Positions 1 through 10,589 of a DNA stretch of 64,000 bases are shown piece by piece (the stretch's first letter is position 1; every line of letters begins with the position of its first letter). A program made the translations under genes and the position numbers. Below the pieces are notes generated by a model. It was not told where the DNA came from. It saw only the letters and a list, made by a program, of their open reading frames with translations, and made no database searches. Source of the stretch: Ophiosphaerella korrae (lineage: Eukaryota > Ascomycota > Dothideomycetes > Pleosporales > Phaeosphaeriaceae); NCBI GenBank assembly GCA_028456385.1, contig JALNQF010000086.1:113374-177373 (forward strand). The letters are read 5' to 3'.

Positions 1-98
1 CTGTCTCGCGTCACGCGTCGGCTTCGCTTCTCGTTTCGAGCATCTCTCTTTCACCTCCTATACGATTACCCTAGATTCACGGCGCGATTTCATCTGCC
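1..98 (+). other. 5' leader/proximal promoter of the HFM1-like gene
   Basis: Short stretch upstream of the start codon at 99. It is pyrimidine-rich (positions about 44-60), as fungal promoter and leader regions often are. The start context is gccATGG, a good Kozak-type match. The promoter is cut off by the window edge and no TATA box is convincing. Confidence 0.4.
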
Positions 99-3000
99 AT
101 GGATAACGAATCGTACTACCTCGAAGACGGCCGTGACCACAGAGGCGCCTCCCATCGTGCATTGCACTTTCCCCCCTCACAGCCACACTTCAGCCACTCG
201 ACCCGCGCCATTCCAACGCGAGATCACTATTCCCACTCAAGATTCGTTGCGCCCATCTACGACGACGTTGAAGATGATGATACCTACGATCAGGAAGAGG
301 ACATGCGCTTCGACGCGTTTGGTAGGAAATCTATATCACCATATTATCGTGCCACTCTCACTTATATTATCAGATGATAGAATCCTGCGCCAGCCGTACC
401 CAGATCGCCAGTATCTGGCTGAGCAGGGCAGGGCCCGGTTGTCGCTTGCTCCGGGGCCGCCGAAGTTCTCTGGGAATGAGGGATCGCAGTTTGCGTATCC
501 GCCTCGTGAGTACGAGAATCAGGGGCGGGTGGAACTAGCTTCCCGGGGCCAGTTTGGTGCGTTCTATGAGGAGTTATTGGTGTATTTATCTTGCTGATTT
601 TTTCTCCAGGTCGCTTTGCGTATCAGGCTGCGCCACATGTGGATACTAGCTCGGATGTGTATTTTGCGCCGTCTTCGTCGCCTGCGCTTAGGGCGGGTCA
701 GCTTCGGGCGCAGAATGCTAGTTTTGCTTCTGTGAAGTGTGGTTCGAGGTCGAAGATGTTTGATGATCAGGGGACGATTGACGACCAACGTGGAGGTCAG
801 GCGATAGCACGCTTGTCTCGGCAATTTACGCCTTTGCAGTCGCTTGAAGACGAGCAGCCTGAAGATACCTCGGATCATAATTCTACATTCAATCCTCGGG
901 CGGTTGAATTTGGCGTTTCGAAACCACCAAAGCCAAAGAAGTCGCTTCATGCACCGGTTTGTCAGGGTATTCCGCTCGTGCCTGTCTCGAATCTTCCAGA
1001 CCGCTTGCGAACTGTGTTTCCATATCCGATGTTCAATGCAGTTCAATCAAAGTGTTTTGAGAATGTTTTCAAATCAGACGACAACTTTGTGCTGGCGTCG
1101 CCAACAGGAAGTGGCAAGACCGTCATCTTGGAACTTGCAATCTGTCGAGCTGTTGCAAAAAATGCAACAAATCAGTATAAAGTCGTGTATCAGGCGCCGA
1201 CAAAAGCTCTTTGCTCGGAGCGTCAACGGGATTGGGAGGCTAAATTCACTCCGCTTGGACTGAAGTCCGTTGAACTCACAGGTGACAGCGACTCCACGGA
1301 TGTAGCCAACGTTCAAAGCGCGAATATCATCATCACCACGCCCGAAAAATGGGATAGCATCACCAGGAAATGGAAGGACCATGAGAGACTGATGAGGCTT
1401 GTCAAAGTCTTCCTCATTGATGAGGTTCACATACTTAAAGAAAACCGCGGTGCTGTGCTAGAAACAGTCGTCTCAAGGATGAAGTCTATTGGTACAGATG
1501 TCCGCTTCGTTGCCCTTTCCGCCACTGTTCCCAACTTTCGCGATGTTGCTTCCTGGCTTGGGAAGAATTCCTCTGAGCCACATAAACCCGCGGCCAACGA
1601 GTTGTTCGGAGAGGAGTTCCGCCCGGTCAAACTTCAGAAACATGTTTGTGGCTACCATTCCAGCAGTAATGATTTTGCTTTCGAAAAGGCACTCAATGCG
1701 AAACTCCCGGATGTCATATCAAGGTACTCTGAGAAGAAGCCGATTATGATATTTTGTGCGACTCGGGCTTCGTGCGTGAGCACCGCCAAGTTGGTTGCAA
1801 ACTGGTGGGGTTCAGCGGCTGAAAGTGATCGCAAGTGGAGCCCTCCAACACGAAGTATATCTTTGCGCAATAAAGATCTACGTGATGTCATTGCGGCAGG
1901 CGTAACGTTCCATCATGCTGGGCTGGATCTCGAAGACCGGATCCAGGTTGAGAAAGGGTTTCTGAGCCACGATATTCATGTCATTTGTTGCACATCTACA
2001 CTGGCAGTGGGCGTCAATCTACCATGTCATCTGGTAATTATCAAGAATACTGTCACATATACCAACGAAGGCCTCCAGGAGTACTCAGACCTGGAAATGA
2101 TGCAGATGCTCGGTCGCGCAGGCCGACCACAGTTTGACACTACCGCAGTAGCAGTCATCATGACCCGCCAAACAAAAGTTCATCGATACGAGATGATGGT
2201 GACAGGCCAAGAGGTACTCGAGAGCAAGCTGCATTCCAACCTTATAGACCACATGAATGCTGAGATAGGGCTTGGGACCATTCGCGACCTTGTTTCAGCT
2301 AGGAAGTGGCTCACGGGAACGTTTTTCTACGTTCGACTTCAGCAGAATCCAAACCACTATCGGCTCAAAGAGGCTAGCCAGGGGCAGGATATTGATCAGA
2401 AAGTCGATGATATCTGCTTTCGTGATATAGCATTGCTGCGAGAGTACAATCTTGTGTCGGGGGGAGAGGACTTTCATTGTACCGAGTTTGGCCATGTCAT
2501 GTCTCGCTACTATGTCTCGTTTGAGACGATGAAGGTGTTTATGGGTATCCAGTCTAAGGCTACGCTTTCTGAGATTGTAAGTCATACTGCTACTGTTGAG
2601 AAATGATAGGCTGATTTCCACAGTTGTCTGCGGTCTCACAAGCCACCGAGTTCTCTCAGCTACGTTTTCGAGCCGGCGAGAAGTCATTCTACAAAATGCT
2701 CAACAAATCGTCTTCAATACGCTTCTCCATACCAGGCAACCTAGACCTGCCCGCTCACAAAGTGTCTCTAATCATCCAAGCTGTCCTTGGCTGTGCAGAC
2801 TTGCCCTCAGATGGTGAAATGGCCAAACACAAGGCACAATACGGCATGGAAACGCTAATTGTTTTCAAAAACATTAATGGCTTGATTCGATGCATTATTG
2901 ACTGCCAGATATATCTCGGCGACTCAGTGAGCATACATAACGCGATGATGCTCGAGCGAAGCATCGGATCCAGAGTCTGGGATGACAGTCCGCTCCAAAT

Positions 3001-5121
3001 GAAGCAGATCGAAGGTATAGGCGTCGTTGCGGTGCGCAAGCTAATCAATGCGGGGCTTCGCTGTATGGAGGATCTTGAAGCGTGTGAAGCGCACCGTATT
3101 GAGGTGCTCCTTGGAAGGAATCCACCATTTGGTATGAAAGTGCTTGAGTTGGTGAGGGCGTTTCCGAAACTGCGAGTTTCGCTACATGTGCAAACTACTT
3201 CGGTGAGTTTGGGAGATTGTAGTGGGGATGGATGCTGATAGTGTAATAGATCACGAAGTGCCCGGATGGTGTAAAGGTGATGATCAAGGCGGATATTGGT
3301 TTTATCAATGAGCAGCCGCCTCAACGTTTTGCTGGCAAGCTTATGTATGTGTGTATGCTGGCCGAGATATCGGATGGACGGAAGATGCATTTTGCTCGTA
3401 TTAGGTCTGTAAACCCTTCTAAGCCGAGTCAACGTGGATCTGACTGGATAAAGTGGTCAAAAGCTCGGTCCTGGACAGAGTTTGGTGTTCCCAGCACTCC
3501 TGAAAAGTCCGGATCAGAGCGTCAACTGCTATGTTATGTGTGACAGTATTGGTATGTATCACTGTGTCCTCGGTAGTTTTTTTGCTAATTATTTTCAGCT
3601 GGCAGCATGAAAGGCGCAAGTATAAAGCCTCAAATTGTTCCTTCGATGTTTCCAGCGGGCAACTCCGTTGAGCCGGATATGCAACAGCAGTCAAACACTT
3701 CAAGGCGCAGAGCCGAACCTGCGAAAACAGCACGAAAACGGTCGAACAAGAGCGATGACTTTGGGGATGACGAGATTGATGATGACGAGTTGGTAAAGGC
3801 ATCTTTCGGTGATATGGAGTTTGAACACATTGACAACTTCGAGAATCCCGCTGATGAGATCATGAGAAGGAACAATGCCAAAGCTAAGCCGGCAAAAACG
3901 AAAAGCCAGAAGGTTATGGCCACTGCAGATATTGATGGTGCCGATAGAAATCCTGCACAGCTGGCTAATGGGAAGTGGGCGTGCAAACATTCTTGCAAAG
4001 ACAAAAATGCCTGCAAGCATATTTGCTGCAAAGAGGGAATGGATAAACCGCCGAAGAAAAACACGACTGCGAAATGTGTTGCATCAATAGAAAAGGATGG
4101 ACACCATATGCCGGCTAAGAAGACGAAGGATATGCAAAGCAAGCTCCAACTAATCCCTTTCAAGCGAAAACCTCCCAGCGTTGAAGAGCTAGATCTAACA
4201 CAGGAAGCAAGGCAAAAGAAGAAGCCCACTAATAATGCTAAAAATGGCCCACCTGACTACCGCGAACTTCATGAGCTACACAAGAGTATCCAAAAGACAG
4301 ACCCACCTACATCTCTCCTTACAGTCATGCACAACAAACCCAGCTACTCCTACTCCCAAGGCGGTGAACACCATCTCTCTTTCTTACAAGACACCCGTTC
4401 AGAGTGCTCGAGCGACTACGGTGATGTCGCTCTGGATGAGCTGTCTACACAGCTCGAACCTACGGCACAACAATACAACCTTATCGAGCTAAGCGACAGC
4501 GAAGAGGACTTGGTCAATGACGACATCGTTCCTACCCAGACATGCGGATCTGATATCTTCGGGGACGACGACTCGCTGCTTGGAGATGCTATGGTCGGCC
4601 TGGCGGACTCTCAGATTTTGAAAGCAGGCGATGCACACGAGGGTGACGGAGCAAATGCTGAGGGGCTGGGGGATATGGATGATGAAATGTCTTTTGAAGA
4701 CAATGCGTTTCTTGACTTTGTCGCAGATGACGATGTGGAAAATATCCCACAGCCTCATAACAGCGCTCCTCCCACACACAATCGCCGAAATGTACCCGCC
4801 CAGCGCAGCTCCGCAAACATCAACCCCAAACGCATACCAACCGCCCATACCTCAGCACTCCCCGTCTCCACTCGCGATTTTCAATCCGCAAAGCCGCTCC
4901 TCGATCCCAAAATGTACGGCAAGCCTGCAAATACGCCGGAGTCCGAGACAAGCGAAGATATCGATGCGCTACTGAGTGGATTCGAGGAGCCGCAGAATAT
5001 GGTGGGGAAGGTTGATGGCGAGCGGGTTGAGGTGAAGAAGGAGGTTCCGGAGGCGTATAAGGATTTGGAGCCGTGGCTTTTTCACGAGTTTGGGGATATT
5101 GTGGAGATTGTGGATGGGTGA
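99..5121 (+). CDS. HFM1: Meiotic ATP-dependent DNA helicase HFM1/MER3 (7 exons, 1575 aa)
   Basis: Ski2/Brr2-type superfamily 2 helicase that in the MER3/HFM1 family promotes meiotic crossovers by acting on recombination intermediates in the nucleus. Exons deduced by frame and GT-AG sites: 99-321, 374-556, 610-2576, 2624-3202, 3250-3404, 3454-3551, 3599-5121; introns are 47-53 nt. Seen in the protein: motif I ASPTGSGKT (about 298-306), DEVH box (406-409), motif III ALSATVPN, FHHAGL, CTSTLAVGVNLP, motif VI QMLGRAGRPQFD (about 634), then a winged-helix segment and a Sec63-type domain containing FRAGEK and ending with CYVMCDSIAGS, a match that fixes introns 5 and 6. A C-terminal CxHxC...CxHxCC zinc-binding cluster (about 1197-1212) is followed by an acidic, low-complexity tail. 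Intact, with ordinary base composition and no RIP damage. The 5' exons are less conserved, so the start is the least certain part. Confidence 0.93.
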
Positions 5122-5983
5122 AGGTGCGGTTGGAGGCGGTGATAAGTGTGGATGTAGCATGTGGGGTATTTGTAAGGGGCTGGGAGGGGTGGGAGGCACG
5201 GGAGATGTGGGTATCAGATGGGGGTGTGAATTTTAAACAATCATGGGTTCATCTTATAATATGTAGACATATATGAAAAAAGGACAGTAATGTAGAGTAT
5301 CTGGAAGTATCAGTACTTTTAGGCTTGGATTGTTTCTATTCCAGAAGCCATGCGGTCCTCGATAGCTGTGAATGCTGCGTTGCAGTGTAATGTTATCAGT
5401 TATATTTCCTGCTTTGCTCATGGTCATTTGATCCACGGGGATATCCTGACTTGAATGGCTTATCTTGTTGCAAAGTTAATATTTCAGCATACATCGATAT
5501 TCATTTTCCTGTCAGACAAGAAAAATCCACAAAAGCTCGTCGAGGAAGTCCTAAAATGGATTGGAATACTGTCAAGAAGGGAACTACCCGGAGTGGCACT
5601 TAAGCACTCAAACAATCAAACAGATTCACCTGCAATGCATATTCAACATTTCTTGGATAATACTCTTTTTGATTCCAGTACATATATCCTCCGATTCACG
5701 AATAAGAGGTTTGAATGCGCTCATACGCATTTGAAAATCGGGCCAGATATGTGCCTTTCAAGAGCACGAAAAAAAGTCAAATGTCGTTTCAAACAGAAAA
5801 AAAACTAACCTGGGGGAGACTTCGTCGTAAAAGTACAAGATAACAACTCTAATCCATCAAAAACAAGAAAGGCTCACCGAAGAAAAGCAAAATTACCTAT
5901 AGATTACAAGAACAATGTCTAAACAGCGCAGAAGCAAATACAAATCGTGGTATCCGTAACGTAACGACGGCAGATATAATCGC
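5122..5983. other. Intergenic region between two convergent genes
   Basis: Holds the 3' ends of the helicase gene (+) and the nuclear-protein gene (-). AT-rich stretches near 5260-5290 and 5760-5800 are suitable for polyadenylation of either transcript. A 117-codon open frame at 5455-5808 (+) has no recognisable domain and lies where a 3' UTR is expected. No gene is called. Confidence 0.5.
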
Positions 5984-7243
5984 CTAGTCTGGCGAGGCGA
6001 TGAGCGAAGCGATGTCGAGTGTATTGTCCGGAGTAGCGCAACAAGCGTAGATATCAGCAGTGGCGGCGAGCTGGTTGATATCATTGTATTGAGTACCGTT
6101 GGACGAAGCCTGCGTATCATCCGAATGGAGCGAGGCCATCGAAGACGAGGCCATTGAAGACAAGGCATGGCTCAGCTGAGGCGTCGATGCTAAGTTATCA
6201 GCACCACACACCACAGGCAAGTGAATGTCATGCTCACCCTCGCCCTGAGCACTCATACCCATCAACGCCAGAGCCGCAGAGTGTTCCTCCGACATGACGG
6301 GAAGATCCTCCACCTCAGCACCCCGCCCACCAGGCAGATGCGAGAACAAATACAGCCACTCCTGCAAGTGCTCGGCGTACGCAGACTCCACCTCAACGCC
6401 CTTGGCCGCCATGTCAAGCTTCATCTGCTTGTACTCGCGCAGCATCTCCATGGTGATGCGCGGCACAAACATGTCTCCGGACTTGCCAAACACGCTCTGC
6501 GCAAGCCGCGCCCGCAGCGCCGGACACATGCGGTTGAACTTGGACGCAAACGCGTTGGCGCTGCGTTCCTCGCGCGCCTCCGTCTCATACCCGTGATGGT
6601 CCTGCAGCACCTGCCCGATGAACGTGTCGTTGAATGCGTGCAGCACGGCGCTCGTCTTAGGCAGCAGGATGCCGCGTGCGCGCGACTCGGCGATGGTCAG
6701 CTGGAAGTACAGCTCGAACCAGAGCTCTTCGTCTGGCAGCCATAGCGACACTGCTTTGGACTTGATGCCGGCGCGCCCGTAGATTTGGTTGCGCCAGTTG
6801 TTGATCTTGCTGATGTGGGCGGCGTCGTTCCAGTCGATGGTGGAGTGAGGCATGTTGCGGAAGTGAAGCTCTTTTGCTTCGCCGGTTTCGGCATCGTCGC
6901 AGAGCATGCGGAGGAGAGTTTCATCTTTTTGGCCAACGAAGGCTTTTTTGCGTTCGCCTCGGGGCACCAGGTTGGATCTGGAGAATGCGGGTGTGGTGGC
7001 GGTCTTTTTGACGCGTTTGGTGATGGCCTTGTGGTTGTTTTGTAGAGTAGTGGTGGTTTTGGGCTTGATGGTTGGACTGGTCCTGGCCTTCTTAGGTGTT
7101 GGTTGTATATATGTATCATCGCTGATCTCTTCTGATGTTTTACGCTTTAAGCATCTGGTGTTGGGCACGTTCTTGTTCTCTCGTAGGGCAGTGGGGGTGT
7201 TGGTCGCTTCAACCGCTGAGCGTCTACGCTTTGGAGATACCAT
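5984..7243 (-). CDS. Uncharacterised basic, probably nuclear protein (419 aa, single exon)
   Basis: I do not recognise a named family. The N-terminal third (1-110) is basic and disordered, rich in Lys/Arg/Thr/Pro, with likely nuclear-localisation clusters (PKRRR near the start, PKKAR, KRVKK). The centre (about 115-290) is a folded-looking region with regularly spaced Trp, Phe, Leu and charged residues (WLPDEELWFELYFQL, then VLHAFNDTFIGQVL), resembling fungal hypothetical proteins with a Myb/SANT-like helical character. That comparison is an impression, not a match. The C-terminus is Ser/Ala-rich and acidic. The start ATG at 7243 gives an uninterrupted frame to the TAG at 5984. It converges on the helicase gene. 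Base composition is normal and there is no RIP. Confidence 0.8.
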   Translation of the reverse strand: MVSPKRRRSAVEATNTPTALRENKNVPNTRCLKRKTSEEISDDTYIQPTPKKARTSPTIKPKTTTTLQNNHKAITKRVKKTATTPAFSRSNLVPRGERKKAFVGQKDETLLRMLCDDAETGEAKELHFRNMPHSTIDWNDAAHISKINNWRNQIYGRAGIKSKAVSLWLPDEELWFELYFQLTIAESRARGILLPKTSAVLHAFNDTFIGQVLQDHHGYETEAREERSANAFASKFNRMCPALRARLAQSVFGKSGDMFVPRITMEMLREYKQMKLDMAAKGVEVESAYAEHLQEWLYLFSHLPGGRGAEVEDLPVMSEEHSAALALMGMSAQGEGEHDIHLPVVCGADNLASTPQLSHALSSMASSSMASLHSDDTQASSNGTQYNDINQLAATADIYACCATPDNTLDIASLIASPD

Positions 7244-7275
7244 ACTTGCGGTTTGAGATGTCGAAGTAATTTTAG

Positions 7276-7497
7276 CTATGTTTGCAATAGTTTTGAAACT
7301 GGTGAATACAAAAGTTCCAATTTACGGTGCGTCAGGATGTCGAAGAGCGGATGCGTTCGAAGTGCTTGTCGCGGTGTAAGTTGATATCGCGAAGTCTGGC
7401 TGGTGGACGAAGTGGAAGAATGCGTGGAAATGTTTATATTAGAGCGAAAGAGACGGTTGCGCGCTAGCAGAGCGGCTGCCCGTTGATCTTGCGTCAT
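7276..7497 (-). other. Possible upstream ORF in the leader of the nuclear-protein gene
   Basis: An open frame of 73 codons lies just upstream of, and ends 32 bases before, the start of the 419-aa gene on the same strand. It begins MTQDQRAAALLARNR and is Ser/Thr-rich in the middle. It could be a translated uORF, an unrecognised first exon or chance. No splice pair joining it cleanly to the main frame was found. Confidence 0.22.
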
Positions 7498-9091
7498 ACC
7501 ATTGAGTGAAAGTGTGTATAGTTTGGAGGTGAATGTAAGTGCACAATGTTTTGGAGCCTAGAACTCTTCCCGTCGCCCATAATTATCGTTGATAGATTAG
7601 ACTTCACTTCGATTAAAACTGCGGTATAATGACCTGACTATTGAGCTGATATATAGTGAATTGATATTCTTGTGTATTTGGCAACGTCCAATGAGATACA
7701 GTCAAGCACTGGACCTGAGAGCGTTTGCAGTTCAGCCAACCATAACAATAGAAGGAAAGCACAAACGCGCCAAAGACCAATTTCAACTAAATACACCAGA
7801 ATAAATAATTGTCGTAATAGATACGGTGGCCACAGCTCGCGCTGCATATACAAATATTGCCCAAGGCTTTTCTTGTCATTGGTGTGTCTAATTAGGCCAT
7901 AATTTTATCTGCAGTTGGCGCAATGTACTAAGAGGTGGCGTCTTAATAGGCTCGCCGTCCTCTATTGTTACCGTAAACGTTTTCCATCCGAAAGTTACAA
8001 GGTATGAAGCTCAACGCAGTTTCATTACTCTTTCCTGCAACCTAATCGTTAGCCATGTTCTGAGTAAATGACAAGGTCTTCGTAGGGTACTACTAGCACC
8101 TCATTGAACAAAGTAATAAGAATAACGTATTTTCGTCTTCCTCAAGCCTTGTTTTCAGGTGCTGCAAATCGCTGTCAGCGATCATCTGTTCGACCAAATT
8201 CACAGGGCTTTTCAGTACCTTGGTCATAATTGCCCGAAATCTCGATATGTAATTGAGTAGCCACGATGTAGCAACTTCGGAGGGTCAAGAAAAGGTCGAG
8301 GAGCTTTGCTATCAGAAGTTATGAAGTACCAGTTATTTAGGCTTGTGTATGATTTGGGGGCTCCAGTTGCGGCGCAAGACTTGCGTAGTCCTGCACACTT
8401 AGTACGTTACTAAGGCGGTACAACCTACGCTAGTCTATTGCACATCCGGATTCCAGTCCTGTCGAAGGGATCGTGCTGCGCCTAACTAGAATTTTATGAC
8501 ATCTTATAAGTTCTGGACCTACTCATAAGCCTGGGAGGAAAAAAATTACTTGCAAGGAGTAGTGGGATGCCGTACCCATGTTCTCAGTTGTAGATTTCCG
8601 GGGCAATGTTCTTGCCTTGCTCTGACTCTAAGGTGCGTATGAGATCCATAATTGGCTAGCTGTGCACAGTATCATCGACAACTTAGTTTATTGAAGATAT
8701 TATTGAACGCCTAAGTAATTCAATTGCTGCTCATAAGCCACCTGATGCAGCAAGTGAGCCACAGCACACGGCTAACCGACCGGATCGTAGCAGCGCATCA
8801 CGTGGCATCGTCATTTACTTCAAGCATACATCATCAACCACATTTCAGAAAAGCCTCCTACAAGTTGCAAGACTGATTTTTCGTGCTATTCATTTTCTCC
8901 TGCGATATAGGTATTAGGCTCAATAGTGAAAGCGTAGGTGCGTTCTATGTGCAACTGCCTTAGGTATTGCGTTTAGAAACATTAACACCACATCATTACT
9001 TTTCGAATCTTTGGTATAACCTTGCTGCCCTCCCTATAGTGAGGCGCAAATGAAAAGTCTAGCTTAAATAGTCTTCTGTCCGCACCGCCAC
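7498..9091. other. Gene-free intergenic stretch
   Basis: About 1.6 kb with moderate AT content and only short overlapping open frames on both strands (for example around 7640-7900) with no recognisable protein signature. It must include the promoter of the nuclear-protein gene and the 3' end of the secreted-protein gene. No RNA gene, repeat or mobile element was recognised. Confidence 0.5.
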
Positions 9092-9699
9092 TCAATCCGT
9101 CTTCCCTTGTTGACACTCAATCGTCACGCACCCATCCGGGTCCGAACATCCATTCTTATTGCAGTAATGATGAATCTCGACCCTCCCCGACCCCTTGATA
9201 GAACTTCCTCCCGTACCATCACTCTTGCGCTCCGTTTCAATCTTCGCATTGCCATACACTGTCAGAGTCTCGTTTCCGACATCCACTTTTTGCTGCAAAT
9301 TAAGTGTAGTATCTATCTCAGCATTAGAGCCTCCGCTTAGCATCTATTACTTTGCGAAAGGAGAGGTAAGAGTGGAGAGGGTGCTACAGCGTTCAAGAAA
9401 AAAGAGGACGTACAATCCCACGTATACTGCAACCCCGGATCACACCGATCTGTCTCAGCCGGCGGACTCGTGCCCTGCGGCACGAAGCTATAGTGGCATG
9501 ACGCGCCTACAGTTTGCTCAAATCTTGGGTTGTGGAAGCTTGTACTCAGGTCGCGGATAGTGTAGCCAGGCCTCCCGGACTGGGTTGCGATGGTCACGTC
9601 CCAGTACGCGCCGGAGAGGTCGGGACGGCCTTCTTTGCGGGCAATAAGGGCGGGCGATGCAGCAGAGAGGCCTGCGAGCGCGAGAGCTGTAATGCGCAT
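9092..9699 (-). CDS. Small secreted cysteine-containing protein, possibly Alt a 1-like (2 exons, 174 aa)
   Basis: Exon 1 is 9699-9414 and exon 2 is 9330-9092; the intron 9413-9331 begins GTACGT and ends GGAG. The join makes a Cys codon and keeps the frame through QQKVDVGNETLTVYG to the TGA. The first 20 residues (MRITALALAGLSAASPALIA) form a typical cleavable signal peptide, so the ATG at 9699 is preferred over an in-frame ATG at 9753; the TATA-like site at 9771-9776 also fits the later start. The mature part has a GAYWDVTIAT opening, NETL glycosylation site and Cys in SCHYS, RCDP, DC, and a C-terminal run with four Cys. Length, secretion, beta-rich character and Cys pattern recall Alt a 1 (AA1-like) proteins, but the match is by pattern only. 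The weak acceptor is the main doubt. It lies 5 kb from a RIP island. Confidence 0.68.
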
Positions 9700-9770
9700 A
9701 GTGAATAGGCTATGAGTGGGCTTGAATTTTATGCGTATGGCAGTAGTGTTCATGTAAAGGTCGAGCTATT

Positions 9771-9776
9771 CTTATA
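9771..9776 (-). promoter_or_regulatory. TATA-like element of the secreted-protein gene
   Basis: On the minus strand this reads TATAAG, preceded by a G-rich run (GAGGGGGGTATAAG). It is about 72 bases upstream of the preferred ATG (9699) but only about 18 bases from the in-frame ATG at 9753. This argues that transcription starts downstream of the earlier ATG and that translation begins at 9699. Confidence 0.4.
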
Positions 9777-10589
9777 CCCCCCTCACCGCAAATCCATTCC
9801 AGGGGGTCAGGGATTTATACGAGTATGTGCCCATAGTAATGGTACGCCTTACCGAAAATTTTATATTGCAGCTTAAGAATACCGGTAGTTAGCGTAAGTG
9901 GATCCTTCTATTCTTCAAGAGATGGGTGGCTGCTGATTGGTCGCTTACCCGAACCTGCGGCTCCAACCTTCCTGATCTTTCCATCTTAGGGCCGAGAACA
10001 ATGAAGAAAAATGGGACGGACTTGTTGGCAGGCATCCCAATAAGCCATATACAGTATCGTGTGACGCACAGACTCACAGGCAACTCAATCTTTCTAAGCG
10101 TCGTGTTCCACACCGTCCACACCGTCTTAGCGGTCGCCGACAAATGGCAAAAGCGATCGCTCTGTAGCAGATCATCTTGGTATTTCTCGTAATACACAAG
10201 GTACTCTCGCAAGGCTTGCCTTGGGTTTGCATCACTACCGATGGAAGCTCCGGCGAGATCAATAGCGAGAAATGGAGATGGTTGGAAGACGGATGAAACT
10301 GGGATGGATTATAGGCGCTTTCTTGGCACCGTCGTTTCACTGAAGCGATACAAAGGAGATAATCCGCCTTGTGTGGCCACGTGTGTAGTTGATTTATTTT
10401 CTACTGTTAGCTTTTACGTAATAAGTAATAATAAAGTAGATATCTTAAGGAATGGTGGATGGTGATATGCAGCAAGCAAGAGAAGGAATGAAAACTGGGT
10501 CGGTTTCTGTAGCTATGACACGAAACTGGCTATATTAAATACTATGAGGCCTTACAGTAGTTGCAGCGGGGTGGATCTGGCTGAGTTCA
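9777..10589. other. Gene-free intergenic stretch
   Basis: Contains overlapping open frames of 88-107 codons on both strands around 9890-10340, with no signal peptide, domain or splice support and mutually exclusive frames. None is called as a gene. The region separates two genes on the minus strand and must hold the 3' end of the membrane-protein gene. Confidence 0.45.

Noticed and set aside
5455..5808. 117-codon open frame on the plus strand between convergent genes
   Set aside because: No domain, signal peptide or splice context; it lies in expected 3' UTR sequence and ends in a Lys-rich poly-A-driven tail.
9889..10340. Overlapping 88-107 codon frames on both strands
   Set aside because: Mutually exclusive frames without recognisable features or introns; best explained as chance in GC-balanced DNA.
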